Below, piece after piece: positions 1 through 7,565 of a stretch of 25,905 nt of DNA. Under the pieces are notes generated by a model. That model was not told the origin of the DNA and did no database searches. It saw nothing but the letters and a program-made list of their open reading frames with translations. Numbering within the stretch: the first letter of the stretch is position 1; the number at the start of each line of letters is the position of its first letter. The stretch is taken from NCBI GenBank assembly GCA_937876195.1, contig CALEIK010000032.1, positions 1-25,905 of the forward strand, in the 5' to 3' direction. Source of the stretch: an uncultured Flavobacteriales bacterium (GTDB taxonomy: Bacteria > Bacteroidota > Bacteroidia > Flavobacteriales_D > Crocinitomicaceae). Position numbers and translations under genes: made by a program.

Positions 1-695
1 GCGTAATTTGTATCCTGGTACTCATCAACTAAGATGTATTTGAATTTTTGCTGATAATAGTTCAGTACATCTGGAAAATCACGCAGCAAAATATTTGTTT
101 GGTACAACAAATCATCAAAATCCATGGCACCTGCATTGAAACAGCGATTGGCATATGTTTTATAAATCCGCGCTAATTCAGGGCGTTTTGCCATTTTATC
201 CTCCTGTTGAATATCAGGATTTTGTGCATAAGCTTCTGGAGATATTAAATTATTCTTTGCAGAAGAAATTCGCCCAAAGACATTACTCGGCTTATAGGCT
301 TTATCGTCTAAACTAAATCCCTTGATGATATCTTTCAATAAGCTTTTTGAATCCTGCGTATCGTAAATGGTGAAGTTGGTAGGGTAACCTAGCCGATCAG
401 CATTGTACCTCAATATTCTAGAGAAAACAGAGTGAAAAGTTCCCATAGTAATGTTGCGCGCCTCTCCATTCCCCACAATTTCAGCAATTCGCTCCGTCAT
501 CTCTTTGGCCGCCTTATTTGTAAACGTCAACGCCATGATATTGAATGGATCGATTCCTTCATGCATCATATGAGCGATCCTGTAGGTAAGTACTCTTGTC
601 TTACCAGAACCAGCACCCGCAATCACCATGGTTGGACCGTGAATGTTTTTTACTGCCAGAATTTGACGCTCATTTAATTCATCAAGATAGCTCAT
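1..695 (-). CDS. UvrD/PcrA-type 3'-5' DNA helicase (N-terminal part)
   Basis: Superfamily 1 helicase, cut by the left edge of the window; about 231 N-terminal residues are visible. Translation begins MSYLDELNERQ, followed by a Walker A loop GAGSGKT at residues 27-33, the motif Ia region (ALTFTNKAAKEM), and motif II (VDEYQDT) near residue 223 just before the edge. This order and spacing match UvrD/PcrA family ATP-dependent helicases used in nucleotide excision repair and replication restart. The ATG at 693-695 is the first in-frame start before the QxxA-type Q motif, so it is well supported. The gene is divergent from the aldolase gene, with 198 bp between them. Whether it is uvrD, pcrA or a Rep paralogue cannot be decided without the C-terminal half. 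The family call is very firm. Confidence 0.95.
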   Translation of the reverse strand, partial: MSYLDELNERQILAVKNIHGPTMVIAGAGSGKTRVLTYRIAHMMHEGIDPFNIMALTFTNKAAKEMTERIAEIVGNGEARNITMGTFHSVFSRILRYNADRLGYPTNFTIYDTQDSKSLLKDIIKGFSLDDKAYKPSNVFGRISSAKNNLISPEAYAQNPDIQQEDKMAKRPELARIYKTYANRCFNAGAMDFDDLLYQTNILLRDFPDVLNYYQQKFKYILVDEYQDTNY

Positions 696-761
696 TTAGA
701 GGTATTGTTGCGTTGTTTTTGTGATGTAAGAAAAGTAAAACTCTTCGATTTTGTTCTCACA

Positions 762-769
762 CAAAAATA
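762..769 (-). promoter_or_regulatory. Candidate -7 box for the helicase gene
   Basis: Read on the minus strand the sequence is TATTTTTG, matching the Bacteroidota -7 consensus TAnnTTTG. It lies about 67 nt upstream of the helicase start. No TTG is found exactly 19 nt upstream, so support is only moderate. Confidence 0.35.
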
Positions 770-860
770 GAGATTATCCTGATGAAAAAGTAATCATTGT
801 CCAGAAAAGAATCCACAAAAAAAGGACGAAGTATATTTATCGGAGAAATTTTAAATTTAT

Positions 861-868
861 TACCTTTG
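861..868 (+). promoter_or_regulatory. Candidate -7 box for the aldolase gene
   Basis: TACCTTTG matches TAnnTTTG and ends 25 nt before the aldolase ATG, a typical short Bacteroidota leader. The -33 TTG is not evident at the usual 19-nt spacing. Confidence 0.5.
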
Positions 869-893
869 CGAGGTTTAAGTAAAATAATAAAAC

Positions 894-1967
894 ATGGGTC
901 ACGGAATAAAATCTGGAGTTGCAACGGGCGATGATGTGCAAAAAATTTTCGCATATGCAAAGCAGAAAGGGTTTGCGCTTCCTGCAGTGAACGTTACATC
1001 AACGAGCACAGTTAACGCAGTAATGGAAACCGCTTCCATGATGAATTCACCGGTAATTATTCAATTCTCGAATGGAGGAGCTCAGTTTTTTGCAGGAAAA
1101 GGATTGATTGATGATAACTTTCAGGCAAGTATCCTTGGAGCAGTTTCTGGTGCTAGACATATTCACGCTTTGGCGGAGTTGTACGGAGCAACGGTAATTT
1201 TACACACAGATCACGCAGCGAAAAACTTATTGCCATGGATCGATGGATTGCTTGATGCGAGTGAGAAATTTTACGCAGAAACTGGAAAGCCATTGTACAG
1301 TTCGCACATGCTTGACCTTTCTGAAGAACCATTGGAAGAGAATATAGCGATTTGCAAGAAATACCTTGAGCGAATGAGCAAAATGGGAATGACTTTGGAA
1401 ATCGAACTTGGAATTACAGGTGGTGAAGAAGATGGGGTAGACAACAGCGATGTTGATTCTTCTAAATTGTATACACAACCAGAAGAAGTTGCATACGCAT
1501 ACGAAGAGTTGATGAAAGTAAGTCCACGTTTTACAGTTGCAGCGGCATTTGGAAATGTGCACGGGGTTTACAAACCAGGAAATGTGCAGTTGACTCCAAA
1601 AATTTTATTGAATTCACAGAATTATATTCAAGAGAAGTTCAAAACAGGACACAATCCAGTTGATTTTGTATTTCACGGTGGATCAGGTTCAACGGTTGAA
1701 GAAATCAGAGAAGCAATTGGTTACGGTGTGATTAAAATGAACATCGATACTGATCTTCAATTTGCTTTTACAGAAGGTACGCGCAATTACATGGCCTCCA
1801 AAATGGACTACTTGAAAACGCAAATTGGTAATCCAGAAGGTGAAGATTTACCGAATAAAAAATACTACGACCCACGAAAATGGTTGCGTGAAGGTGAAAT
1901 GACATTTATTAAACGATTGGAGCAATCGTTTCAGGATTTGAATAATGTAAATACATTAGCAGAATAA
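894..1967 (+). CDS. fbaA: Class II fructose-bisphosphate aldolase
   Basis: Cytoplasmic, metal-dependent aldolase of glycolysis and gluconeogenesis that reversibly cleaves fructose-1,6-bisphosphate to dihydroxyacetone phosphate and glyceraldehyde-3-phosphate. At 357 aa it has the length of the FbaA (class IIa) type. Expected active-site residues are visible: the TDH motif (D106, H107), the EIELGITGGEEDG stretch around E171, H223 in NVHG, H261 in FHGGSGS, and N283 in KMNIDTD. They correspond to the catalytic Asp, the Zn-binding His/Glu set and the phosphate-binding loop of E. coli FbaA. The start is the ATG 26 nt after a TAnnTTTG box. accD follows 15 bp downstream on the same strand, so the two are probably cotranscribed. 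The assignment is firm. Confidence 0.97.
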   Translation: MGHGIKSGVATGDDVQKIFAYAKQKGFALPAVNVTSTSTVNAVMETASMMNSPVIIQFSNGGAQFFAGKGLIDDNFQASILGAVSGARHIHALAELYGATVILHTDHAAKNLLPWIDGLLDASEKFYAETGKPLYSSHMLDLSEEPLEENIAICKKYLERMSKMGMTLEIELGITGGEEDGVDNSDVDSSKLYTQPEEVAYAYEELMKVSPRFTVAAAFGNVHGVYKPGNVQLTPKILLNSQNYIQEKFKTGHNPVDFVFHGGSGSTVEEIREAIGYGVIKMNIDTDLQFAFTEGTRNYMASKMDYLKTQIGNPEGEDLPNKKYYDPRKWLREGEMTFIKRLEQSFQDLNNVNTLAE

Positions 1968-1982
1968 AATTAGTTAGGGAAT

Positions 1983-2831
1983 ATGAGCAGTTGGTTTAAA
2001 AGAAGTAAAGAGGGAATTACTACGTCTACAAAGGAGAAGAAGGAAACTCCGGAAGGTTTGTGGCAAAAATGTTCGAACTGTAAGACCATTTTCTCGGCAG
2101 ACGATTTATTGAAAAATGCCTATGTGTGTGACCGTTGTAATCACCACGAAAGAATCGGTTCTGAGGAGTATTTTCAGCTCATTTTTGACGATGGAAAATA
2201 CAAGGAGCTTGATGCGAAGTTAACTTCAGGCGACCCCTTAAAATTTGTGGACACCAAGAAGTATGTTGATCGTTTGAAAGCAACACAAGCTGCAACAGGA
2301 TTAAAAGATGCGATTCGCACTGCACAAGGAAAGCTAGATGGTCAAGATTTTATCATCGCGGCAATGGATTTCTCGTTCATTGGAGGATCCATGGGTTCTG
2401 TGATGGGAGAAAAAATTGCACGTGCAATAGACCAAGCGATAAAGGTAAAATGTCCATTCATGATTATTTCTAAATCAGGTGGAGCACGTATGATGGAAGC
2501 AGGATTTTCATTGATGCAAATGGCAAAGGTTTCTGGGAAATTGGGACAATTATCCGAGGCGAAATTACCGTATATTTCGTTTTTAACCGATCCTACGACG
2601 GGTGGGGTAACGGCTTCTTTCGCAATGTTGGGAGACATCAATATTGCTGAACCAGACGCATTGATTGCTTTTGCGGGACCTCGTGTCGTGAAAGAGACAA
2701 TCGGACGCGATTTACCAGATGGCTTTCAGACTTCAGAATTTGTGCTTGAACACGGTTTCTTGGATTATATTGTTGAACGTCCACACTTGAGAGAAACATT
2801 GGCATTATCGTTGAAATTATTTAGGAGTTAG
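1983..2831 (+). CDS. accD: Acetyl-CoA carboxylase carboxyltransferase subunit beta
   Basis: Beta subunit of the carboxyltransferase half of acetyl-CoA carboxylase, which transfers the carboxyl group from carboxybiotin to acetyl-CoA to make malonyl-CoA for fatty acid synthesis. It works with AccA, which is not in this window. At 282 aa it has the usual length. The N-terminal zinc ribbon is intact, with cysteines at 30, 33, 49 and 52 (CSNC and CDRC). The crotonase-like core follows, with FSFIGGSMGSVMGEKI and the SGGARMMEAGFSLMQM segment that helps form the oxyanion pocket, then the DPTTGGV motif. It starts 15 bp after fbaA, suggesting an operon. The assignment is firm. Confidence 0.97.
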   Translation: MSSWFKRSKEGITTSTKEKKETPEGLWQKCSNCKTIFSADDLLKNAYVCDRCNHHERIGSEEYFQLIFDDGKYKELDAKLTSGDPLKFVDTKKYVDRLKATQAATGLKDAIRTAQGKLDGQDFIIAAMDFSFIGGSMGSVMGEKIARAIDQAIKVKCPFMIISKSGGARMMEAGFSLMQMAKVSGKLGQLSEAKLPYISFLTDPTTGGVTASFAMLGDINIAEPDALIAFAGPRVVKETIGRDLPDGFQTSEFVLEHGFLDYIVERPHLRETLALSLKLFRS

Positions 2832-2966
2832 ACTTTGAGAGCCAAGACTCCAAGAGTCAAGACAAAAGACCTATTCATTGGTTAGATTTGGACTTGATGA
2901 ATGATTCACAAATCCAAGTGGAATTAAGTCTTAAAATCTTGGATCTTTTAGTCTTCAAGTCTTAAC
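2832..2966. repeat. AT-rich imperfect inverted repeat upstream of rpsO
   Basis: The space after accD is filled with reiterated short words such as AAGACT and AGTCTT, forming two loosely complementary arms. The 20-nt string at 2922-2941 recurs exactly at 3492-3511 on the other side of rpsO, and similarity continues for about another 20 nt. Likely a decayed intergenic repeat; its function is unknown. Confidence 0.6.
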
Positions 2967-2990
2967 ATAATTAATTTTCGCACATCATTA

Positions 2991-3020
2991 TTGCCATTCA
3001 AAATAACTTTCCTATCTTTG
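2991..3020 (+). promoter_or_regulatory. rpsO promoter (-33 TTG, -7 TATCTTTG)
   Basis: TTG at 2991-2993 and TATCTTTG at 3013-3020 are separated by exactly 19 nt, the textbook spacing for the Bacteroidota primary sigma factor. Initiation would fall shortly after 3020, giving a leader of about 55 nt before the rpsO ATG. Confidence 0.75.
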
Positions 3021-3081
3021 CACCGTTGAATTCCGAAAGGTATCGGGACAACTACATAAAAATTATTTAAATAATATTGGA

Positions 3082-3351
3082 ATGTATATTGATTCAGAGA
3101 TTAAAAAAGAGATTTTCAAGAAGCACGGTGGTGCTGAAGTAAACACAGGTTCGGCTGAAGGTCAAATCGCGTTGTTTACGTTTAGAATTTCTCATTTGAC
3201 AGAGCACTTGAAGAAGAATCGTAAAGATTATGGAACTCAAAGAGCACTTCAACTTTTAGTAGGTAAGCGTAGAAGCTTATTGGATTACTTGAAAGGAAAA
3301 GATATTGAAAGATATCGTGCAATTGTTAAGGAACTAGGCTTACGTCGTTAA
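3082..3351 (+). CDS. rpsO: 30S ribosomal protein S15
   Basis: Primary 16S rRNA-binding protein of the small ribosomal subunit platform. At 89 aa it has the standard length. The translation shows the S15 fold signature: the N-terminal helix, the GSAEGQIA turn at about residues 22-29, HLTEHLKKNRKDYGTQRAL with its rRNA-contacting H and D residues, and the C-terminal KRRSLLDYLKGKD...ERYRAIVKELGLRR helix. It has its own promoter and is followed by a hairpin terminator. pnp comes next, preserving the widespread rpsO-pnp gene order. In many bacteria S15 autoregulates through its own leader; the leader here is short and no specific structure was established. The assignment is firm. Confidence 0.98.
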   Translation: MYIDSEIKKEIFKKHGGAEVNTGSAEGQIALFTFRISHLTEHLKKNRKDYGTQRALQLLVGKRRSLLDYLKGKDIERYRAIVKELGLRR

Positions 3352-3380
3352 GAACTAGACTTAGCAGGATAATTTTATTG

Positions 3381-3420
3381 AAAGGGGGGACATTCGACGT
3401 TGGTCGGCTGTCCTTTTTTT
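3381..3420 (+). terminator. Rho-independent terminator after rpsO
   Basis: GGACA (3388-3392) pairs with TGTCC (3409-3413) and CGAC (3395-3398) with GTCG (3403-3406), with a small internal loop between the two helices. Seven T residues follow (3414-3420). It lies 29 nt after the rpsO stop. Confidence 0.8.
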
Positions 3421-3427
3421 GTAAATA

Positions 3428-3531
3428 AGATTCAAGAATGTTCCAATGCTTGGAACAAAGAATCAAGACAAAAAGACTTAATCGTTCAAAAAATTAAGTC
3501 TTAAAATCTTGAATCTTTAAGTCTTGAATCT
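3428..3531. repeat. AT-rich inverted repeat between rpsO and pnp
   Basis: Outer arms AGATTCAAG (3428-3436) and CTTGAATCT (3523-3531) are exact complements. GACTTAAT (3475-3482) and ATTAAGTC (3493-3500) form an inner perfect 8-bp stem with a 10-nt loop. The right half shares 20 identical nt with 2922-2941 upstream of rpsO. Confidence 0.65.
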
Positions 3532-3554
3532 ACTAAATGTGTAAATAAATAAAT

Positions 3555-5693
3555 ATGAATATAGGAATAAAAAAGTCCATCATTACTGGCGGAAAAGAGA
3601 TCTCGATTGAGACAGGAAAGTTGGCGAAACAAGCTGACGGTGCAGTAGTGTTACGAATGGGCGACACAATGATTCTGGCTACCGTGGTGGCAGCCAAAGA
3701 AGCAAAAGAAGGAGTAGATTTCCTTCCTTTAACAGTAGATTACAAAGAGAAATTTGCTGCAGACGGAAGAATCCCAGGTGGATTTTTCAGAAGAGAGGCG
3801 AGACCATCAGAAAGAGAGATCTTGGTGATGCGTATCGTTGATAGAGCACTTCGTCCATTGTTTCCAGATGATTATCATTCGGAAGTACAGTTGATGATGC
3901 AATTGATTGCGTATGATGGCGTGAACAGCCCAGATGCATTGGTTGGTTTTGCTGCATCAGCGGCTATCGCAGTTTCTGACATTCCATTCAATGGTCCAAT
4001 GTCAGAAGTACGTGTTGGTCGTGTGGATGGTCAATTTATCATCAATCCAACATTGGAAGAGATGAAACAATCGGACATCGACTGTATCATTGCAGGAACA
4101 AAAGAAAACATCGTGATGGTGGAAGGTGAGATGCAACAAATCTCCGAAGCTGATATGGTTGAAATAATTAAAGTAGCACACGAATCTATCAAGGAGCAAT
4201 GTCAGTTCCAAATAGATTTAGCGGCTGAAGTGCCAAAGTCTTCTCCAAAAAGAGAATACAGCCATGAAGATCACAACGAAGATGTACGTGCGAAAGTATT
4301 TGAATTTGCTTACGAAAAATGTAAAGCAGTTGCACGCCAAGGTAATGCATCAAAAGAAAAGAGAGCAGAGCTTTTTGGTGAGATAAAAGAAGAATTGAAA
4401 GCATCGCATACAGAAGAAGAGTTAGCGGAAATTGGAAAATTCATTTCTGTTTACTTCAAAGAAACGATGAAAAGAGCGGTACGTGACGTGATGTTGAACG
4501 AAGGAATTCGTTTGGATGGACGTAAGTTTGACGAAGTTCGTCCAATTTGGTCGGAAGTTGATTACTTGCCAACTGCGCATGGATCTGCAATATTTACACG
4601 TGGTGAAACACAAGCCTTGATGTCATTGACACTTGGTGGTAAAATGGACGAGCAAATGATTGATGACGTTACCTTTCATGGAACTGAAAAATTCATGTTG
4701 CACTATAACTTCCCGCCATTCTCTACTGGAGAAGCACGTATGTTAAGAGGAACTTCTCGTCGTGAAATTGGACACGGTAACTTGGCGCTAAGAGCGTTGA
4801 AACCAGTGCTTCCAGACGATAATTCATACACAATTCGATTGGTTTCTGAGATTTTAGAATCTAACGGCTCGTCTTCGATGGCAACAGTTTGTTCTGGTAC
4901 ATTGGCATTGATGGACGGTGGTGTTCAAATCAAAGCGCCTGTATCAGGAATTGCAATGGGATTAGTTGCTGACGGTGGTAAATTTGCAGTATTGTCTGAC
5001 ATTCTTGGAGATGAAGATCACCTAGGAGATATGGACTTCAAGATTACAGGAACAGCGGCAGGAATTACTGCTTGTCAAATGGACATCAAAGTGGATGGTT
5101 TACCATACGAAGTATTGATTCAAGCATTGAACCAAGCAAGAGAAGGACGTTTACATATCTTGGATAAGATTTTGGAAACACTTCCTGCACCAAACAAAGA
5201 GTTGAAACCACAAACTCCACGTATTGAAGCATTTGTAGTGCCGAATGATATGATTGGAGCAATTATCGGACCTGGTGGAAAGATTATCCAACAAATGCAA
5301 AAAGACACGAATACGAACATTACAATTGAAGAATTGCCAACAGGTGAGGGTAAAGTTCAAATCATGTCTAACAATGCAGACGATATGGCCAATGCGGTTA
5401 AAATGATTAAACAAATCGCTTTCCCTCCAGTAGTGGAAGAAGGTGCTGAGTACGAAGGGAAAATTAAATCACTTCAAGCTTACGGAGTGTTTGTTGAAAT
5501 TTTACCTGGAACGGATGGTTTGATTCATATTTCTGAATTTGCACATGAACGTCTTACTAAAATGGAAGATGTGTGTAAAGAAGGTGACATTGTTAAGTTT
5601 AAAGTAATTGGAAAAGATCCAAAAACGAAGAAATTTAAACTTTCAAGAAAAGTGTTGTTGCCAAAACCAGAAACGGAAAAGACAGCTGAGTAA
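3555..5693 (+). CDS. pnp: Polyribonucleotide nucleotidyltransferase (PNPase)
   Basis: Phosphorolytic 3'-5' exoribonuclease that degrades mRNA to nucleoside diphosphates and can add 3' tails. It acts as a ring-shaped trimer. At 712 aa it has the family's normal length. The order is: first RNase PH domain (FFRREARPSEREILVMR, around residues 77-95), all-helical linker, second RNase PH domain (FPPFSTGEARM, GTSRREIGHGNLALRAL, and the ILGDEDHLGDMDFK catalytic stretch), KH domain (IGAIIGPGGKII, near residue 573), then an S1 domain (GKIKSLQAYGVFVEILPG...GLIHISEF) near the C terminus. The KH and S1 RNA-binding domains are both complete. It lies directly downstream of rpsO. The assignment is firm. Confidence 0.98.
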   Translation: MNIGIKKSIITGGKEISIETGKLAKQADGAVVLRMGDTMILATVVAAKEAKEGVDFLPLTVDYKEKFAADGRIPGGFFRREARPSEREILVMRIVDRALRPLFPDDYHSEVQLMMQLIAYDGVNSPDALVGFAASAAIAVSDIPFNGPMSEVRVGRVDGQFIINPTLEEMKQSDIDCIIAGTKENIVMVEGEMQQISEADMVEIIKVAHESIKEQCQFQIDLAAEVPKSSPKREYSHEDHNEDVRAKVFEFAYEKCKAVARQGNASKEKRAELFGEIKEELKASHTEEELAEIGKFISVYFKETMKRAVRDVMLNEGIRLDGRKFDEVRPIWSEVDYLPTAHGSAIFTRGETQALMSLTLGGKMDEQMIDDVTFHGTEKFMLHYNFPPFSTGEARMLRGTSRREIGHGNLALRALKPVLPDDNSYTIRLVSEILESNGSSSMATVCSGTLALMDGGVQIKAPVSGIAMGLVADGGKFAVLSDILGDEDHLGDMDFKITGTAAGITACQMDIKVDGLPYEVLIQALNQAREGRLHILDKILETLPAPNKELKPQTPRIEAFVVPNDMIGAIIGPGGKIIQQMQKDTNTNITIEELPTGEGKVQIMSNNADDMANAVKMIKQIAFPPVVEEGAEYEGKIKSLQAYGVFVEILPGTDGLIHISEFAHERLTKMEDVCKEGDIVKFKVIGKDPKTKKFKLSRKVLLPKPETEKTAE

Positions 5694-5713
5694 GCAAAAT
5701 AATTTGTATATTG

Positions 5714-5745
5714 AAGGGCTAATCAACTATTGATTAGCCCTTTTT
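5714..5745 (+). terminator. Rho-independent terminator after pnp
   Basis: A perfect 12-bp stem, 5714-5725 paired with 5731-5742, around a 5-nt loop, followed by a T run. It begins 21 nt after the pnp stop and ends 18 nt before the next start codon. Confidence 0.9.
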
Positions 5746-5763
5746 ACTTATACCAAACTTACA

Positions 5764-7110
5764 ATGAAACTACGTCTATATTTTATAATTCTGTGTTTAT
5801 GTAGCTTTTCGAGCTTTTCACAAACGATTAAATTAACTGTTGTTGATATTGATAACATTCCACTAGCAAATGTGCTTATCGTCGACAGCGGCAAGAATAC
5901 AATTGATGAAACCAATGAAAACGGAGTCGTCGTAATCGATAAATCAAAACATATTATTGGTTTAGTGAAAAAGGGTTTTGAAGACCGTTGGTTGAAGATC
6001 TCTGATTCGGATCAAAAAGAAGTGGTGATCGTTATGGATTACTATTATAAAGAATTTGATGTGGTAAATGTTGAACAAGCTAGACCTGAAGAAGCTTTGT
6101 CAATAGATGCCGTGAACATCCTTGATTATTTCCCTTTTAATGAGTCGATTTTGACGTTAAAACGTTTTAGAGGAACGTATTACATTAGTGTTGACAGTAT
6201 TGGAAATGAAGGAAAACGGCATGAATTTACACGTGATAGACCAAAACAATTCTTTATGGATTGTATCGGAAATATGCATGTCATTTGTGCGGAGAAAGTA
6301 TATCAAATAGCAATTTCTAATGATGAACTCGTGGTGATTGATGAAATTTCTAAGACCACATTTGATATCTTGTTAGAGCCTTGTGTCGCAAAGTTCGACG
6401 AAAAATATGTAATGAAATCACTTTCTTTTGGAAATCAAGCGTATAGTTTGGCGCTGTATGATAAAGTGAAGGATCCTGAAATGTTTTATTATCAAATTGA
6501 TGTTCTTAGCGCTAGAGTTGCTGCAGAAGAAGAATTGAAAATGGAGTTTTCTGTGCGATCAGATGTTTTAAATGATTCGATGGAAGCGCATATTTTGGAA
6601 CTACGGCGATTCGTTCGTGAACTATATGCAGGTCAAAATCCAGATGTGAATTTAGCTTTTATTATGAATGATATTCAGGACTCTGAAGGAAACACGAAAA
6701 AGTGGACAGAACAAATGGCACTTTACAAGCTTTTTACTTATCCAATTGATATTCGTTCATTCAGAGTTGGAAATAATGTAGCTGTTGTAGATTACGAAGT
6801 TGATTCGTTGTCAATCTTTAATGATAAAGGAAAAAGATTAAATCAAGTACCATTTAATGTTGAAGGTGATATAAAACAGGTTTGGCAAGATGTTTCAAAT
6901 GATAATATTTATTTCTATACACGTAATCATGGAAACTATATGATCTATTACTTGAATGATGAAACCGGAGAAACTGTCTTTTTAAATACCACCAGAGATC
7001 TAGGATTCACCAAAAATCATCGCATTCACAGTGGATATTTATACTATTTAAAAGTCGAAAATAATTACCATAAAATTCACAGAGTGCAATTGCCGAAGCA
7101 TACGTCGTAA
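5764..7110 (+). CDS. Secreted hypothetical protein with carboxypeptidase-regulatory-like N-terminal domain
   Basis: A 448-aa protein whose exact family is not recognised. Residues 1-20 form a signal peptide (hydrophobic IILCLCSFSSF, cleavage expected near FSQ). Residues about 21-90 look like a small beta-sandwich of the CarboxypepD_reg-like type, with the 'PLANVLIVDSG...DETNENGVVVID' pattern common in Bacteroidota envelope proteins. The rest is strand-rich and has spaced motifs that could form a beta-propeller (for example SFRVGNNVAVVDYEVDSLSIFNDKGKR). There is no T9SS sorting domain and no lipobox Cys at the cleavage site, so a periplasmic or surface location is open. It sits between a terminator and a perfect hairpin, so it appears monocistronic. 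Function unknown. Confidence 0.75.
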   Translation: MKLRLYFIILCLCSFSSFSQTIKLTVVDIDNIPLANVLIVDSGKNTIDETNENGVVVIDKSKHIIGLVKKGFEDRWLKISDSDQKEVVIVMDYYYKEFDVVNVEQARPEEALSIDAVNILDYFPFNESILTLKRFRGTYYISVDSIGNEGKRHEFTRDRPKQFFMDCIGNMHVICAEKVYQIAISNDELVVIDEISKTTFDILLEPCVAKFDEKYVMKSLSFGNQAYSLALYDKVKDPEMFYYQIDVLSARVAAEEELKMEFSVRSDVLNDSMEAHILELRRFVRELYAGQNPDVNLAFIMNDIQDSEGNTKKWTEQMALYKLFTYPIDIRSFRVGNNVAVVDYEVDSLSIFNDKGKRLNQVPFNVEGDIKQVWQDVSNDNIYFYTRNHGNYMIYYLNDETGETVFLNTTRDLGFTKNHRIHSGYLYYLKVENNYHKIHRVQLPKHTS

Positions 7111-7112
7111 CA

Positions 7113-7172
7113 GTTTTGAGTTTAGAATTTAGAGTTTAGAATGATCCCAACTCTAAATTCTAAACTCAAAAC
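7113..7172. repeat. Perfect 24-bp inverted repeat (hairpin)
   Basis: Arms 7113-7136 and 7149-7172 are exact reverse complements with a 12-nt loop. Each arm is made of the reiterated word family TTTAGA(A/G). It starts 2 nt after the preceding stop codon. There is no T run after it, so it is not a standard terminator, although it could still protect an mRNA 3' end. Confidence 0.9.
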
Positions 7173-7186
7173 TCTAAATTAAAGTG

Positions 7187-7194
7187 TATATTTG
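7187..7194 (+). promoter_or_regulatory. Candidate -7 box for the 84-aa protein gene
   Basis: TATATTTG matches TAnnTTTG and lies 21 nt before the ATG. The matching -33 position would fall inside the hairpin's right arm and is not TTG. Confidence 0.45.
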
Positions 7195-7215
7195 AAGTCA
7201 TAAAAGAAATTAGAC

Positions 7216-7470
7216 ATGGCAAGTAAGAAAAATATAAAGAAAGACGTAAAGCAAATGGTGTATGACCTCATGGATGAATGCGATTACGTAATTGTATCAG
7301 GAGATAAAAATGCACCAGCAGCATCAAAATTAATGGATGAGGTAGCTGCGTTTTACAATGACATGGTTCCGAAAATCAACGCAGCAAACAACAATGCTGA
7401 ATTCAAAAGTATACGTTCTGAGATAGAAACAAAGGCAATTGAATTCGTTGAGAAGGTGAATAAATTGTAA
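7216..7470 (+). CDS. Small conserved-looking hypothetical protein (84 aa)
   Basis: Charged, predicted all-helical cytoplasmic protein beginning with a lysine-rich stretch (MASKKNIKKDVKQM), followed by YDLMDECDYVIVSGDKNAPAA and two further helices rich in Asn and Glu. No signal peptide, membrane segment or catalytic motif is seen. The pattern resembles small helical proteins found as orthologues across Flavobacteriales, but no named family is recognised; the basic N terminus alone does not justify calling it histone-like. It has a TAnnTTTG box upstream and a strong terminator downstream, so it is a stand-alone transcription unit and very likely a real gene. Function unknown. Confidence 0.75.
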   Translation: MASKKNIKKDVKQMVYDLMDECDYVIVSGDKNAPAASKLMDEVAAFYNDMVPKINAANNNAEFKSIRSEIETKAIEFVEKVNKL

Positions 7471-7520
7471 GTCAACCAAAAAACAGAAGTTTCTTTACTA
7501 GATAAAAAATATTATTTTAG

Positions 7521-7560
7521 AAGCGTCAGTTCGCCTTAGGCGAATGGGCGCTTTTTTTTT
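7521..7560 (+). terminator. Strong terminator directly upstream of the DASS transporter start
   Basis: TTCGCC and GGCGAA form a perfect inner stem with a TTA loop, and an outer AAGCG/CGCTT helix closes it. A run of 9 T residues ends at 7560, five bases before the next ATG (7566). Confidence 0.88.
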
Positions 7561-7565
7561 GCACT

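Noticed and set aside
7113..7172. Rho-independent terminator for the upstream gene
   Set aside because: The stem is AT-rich with no T run on either side, unlike the real terminators at 5714 and 7521.
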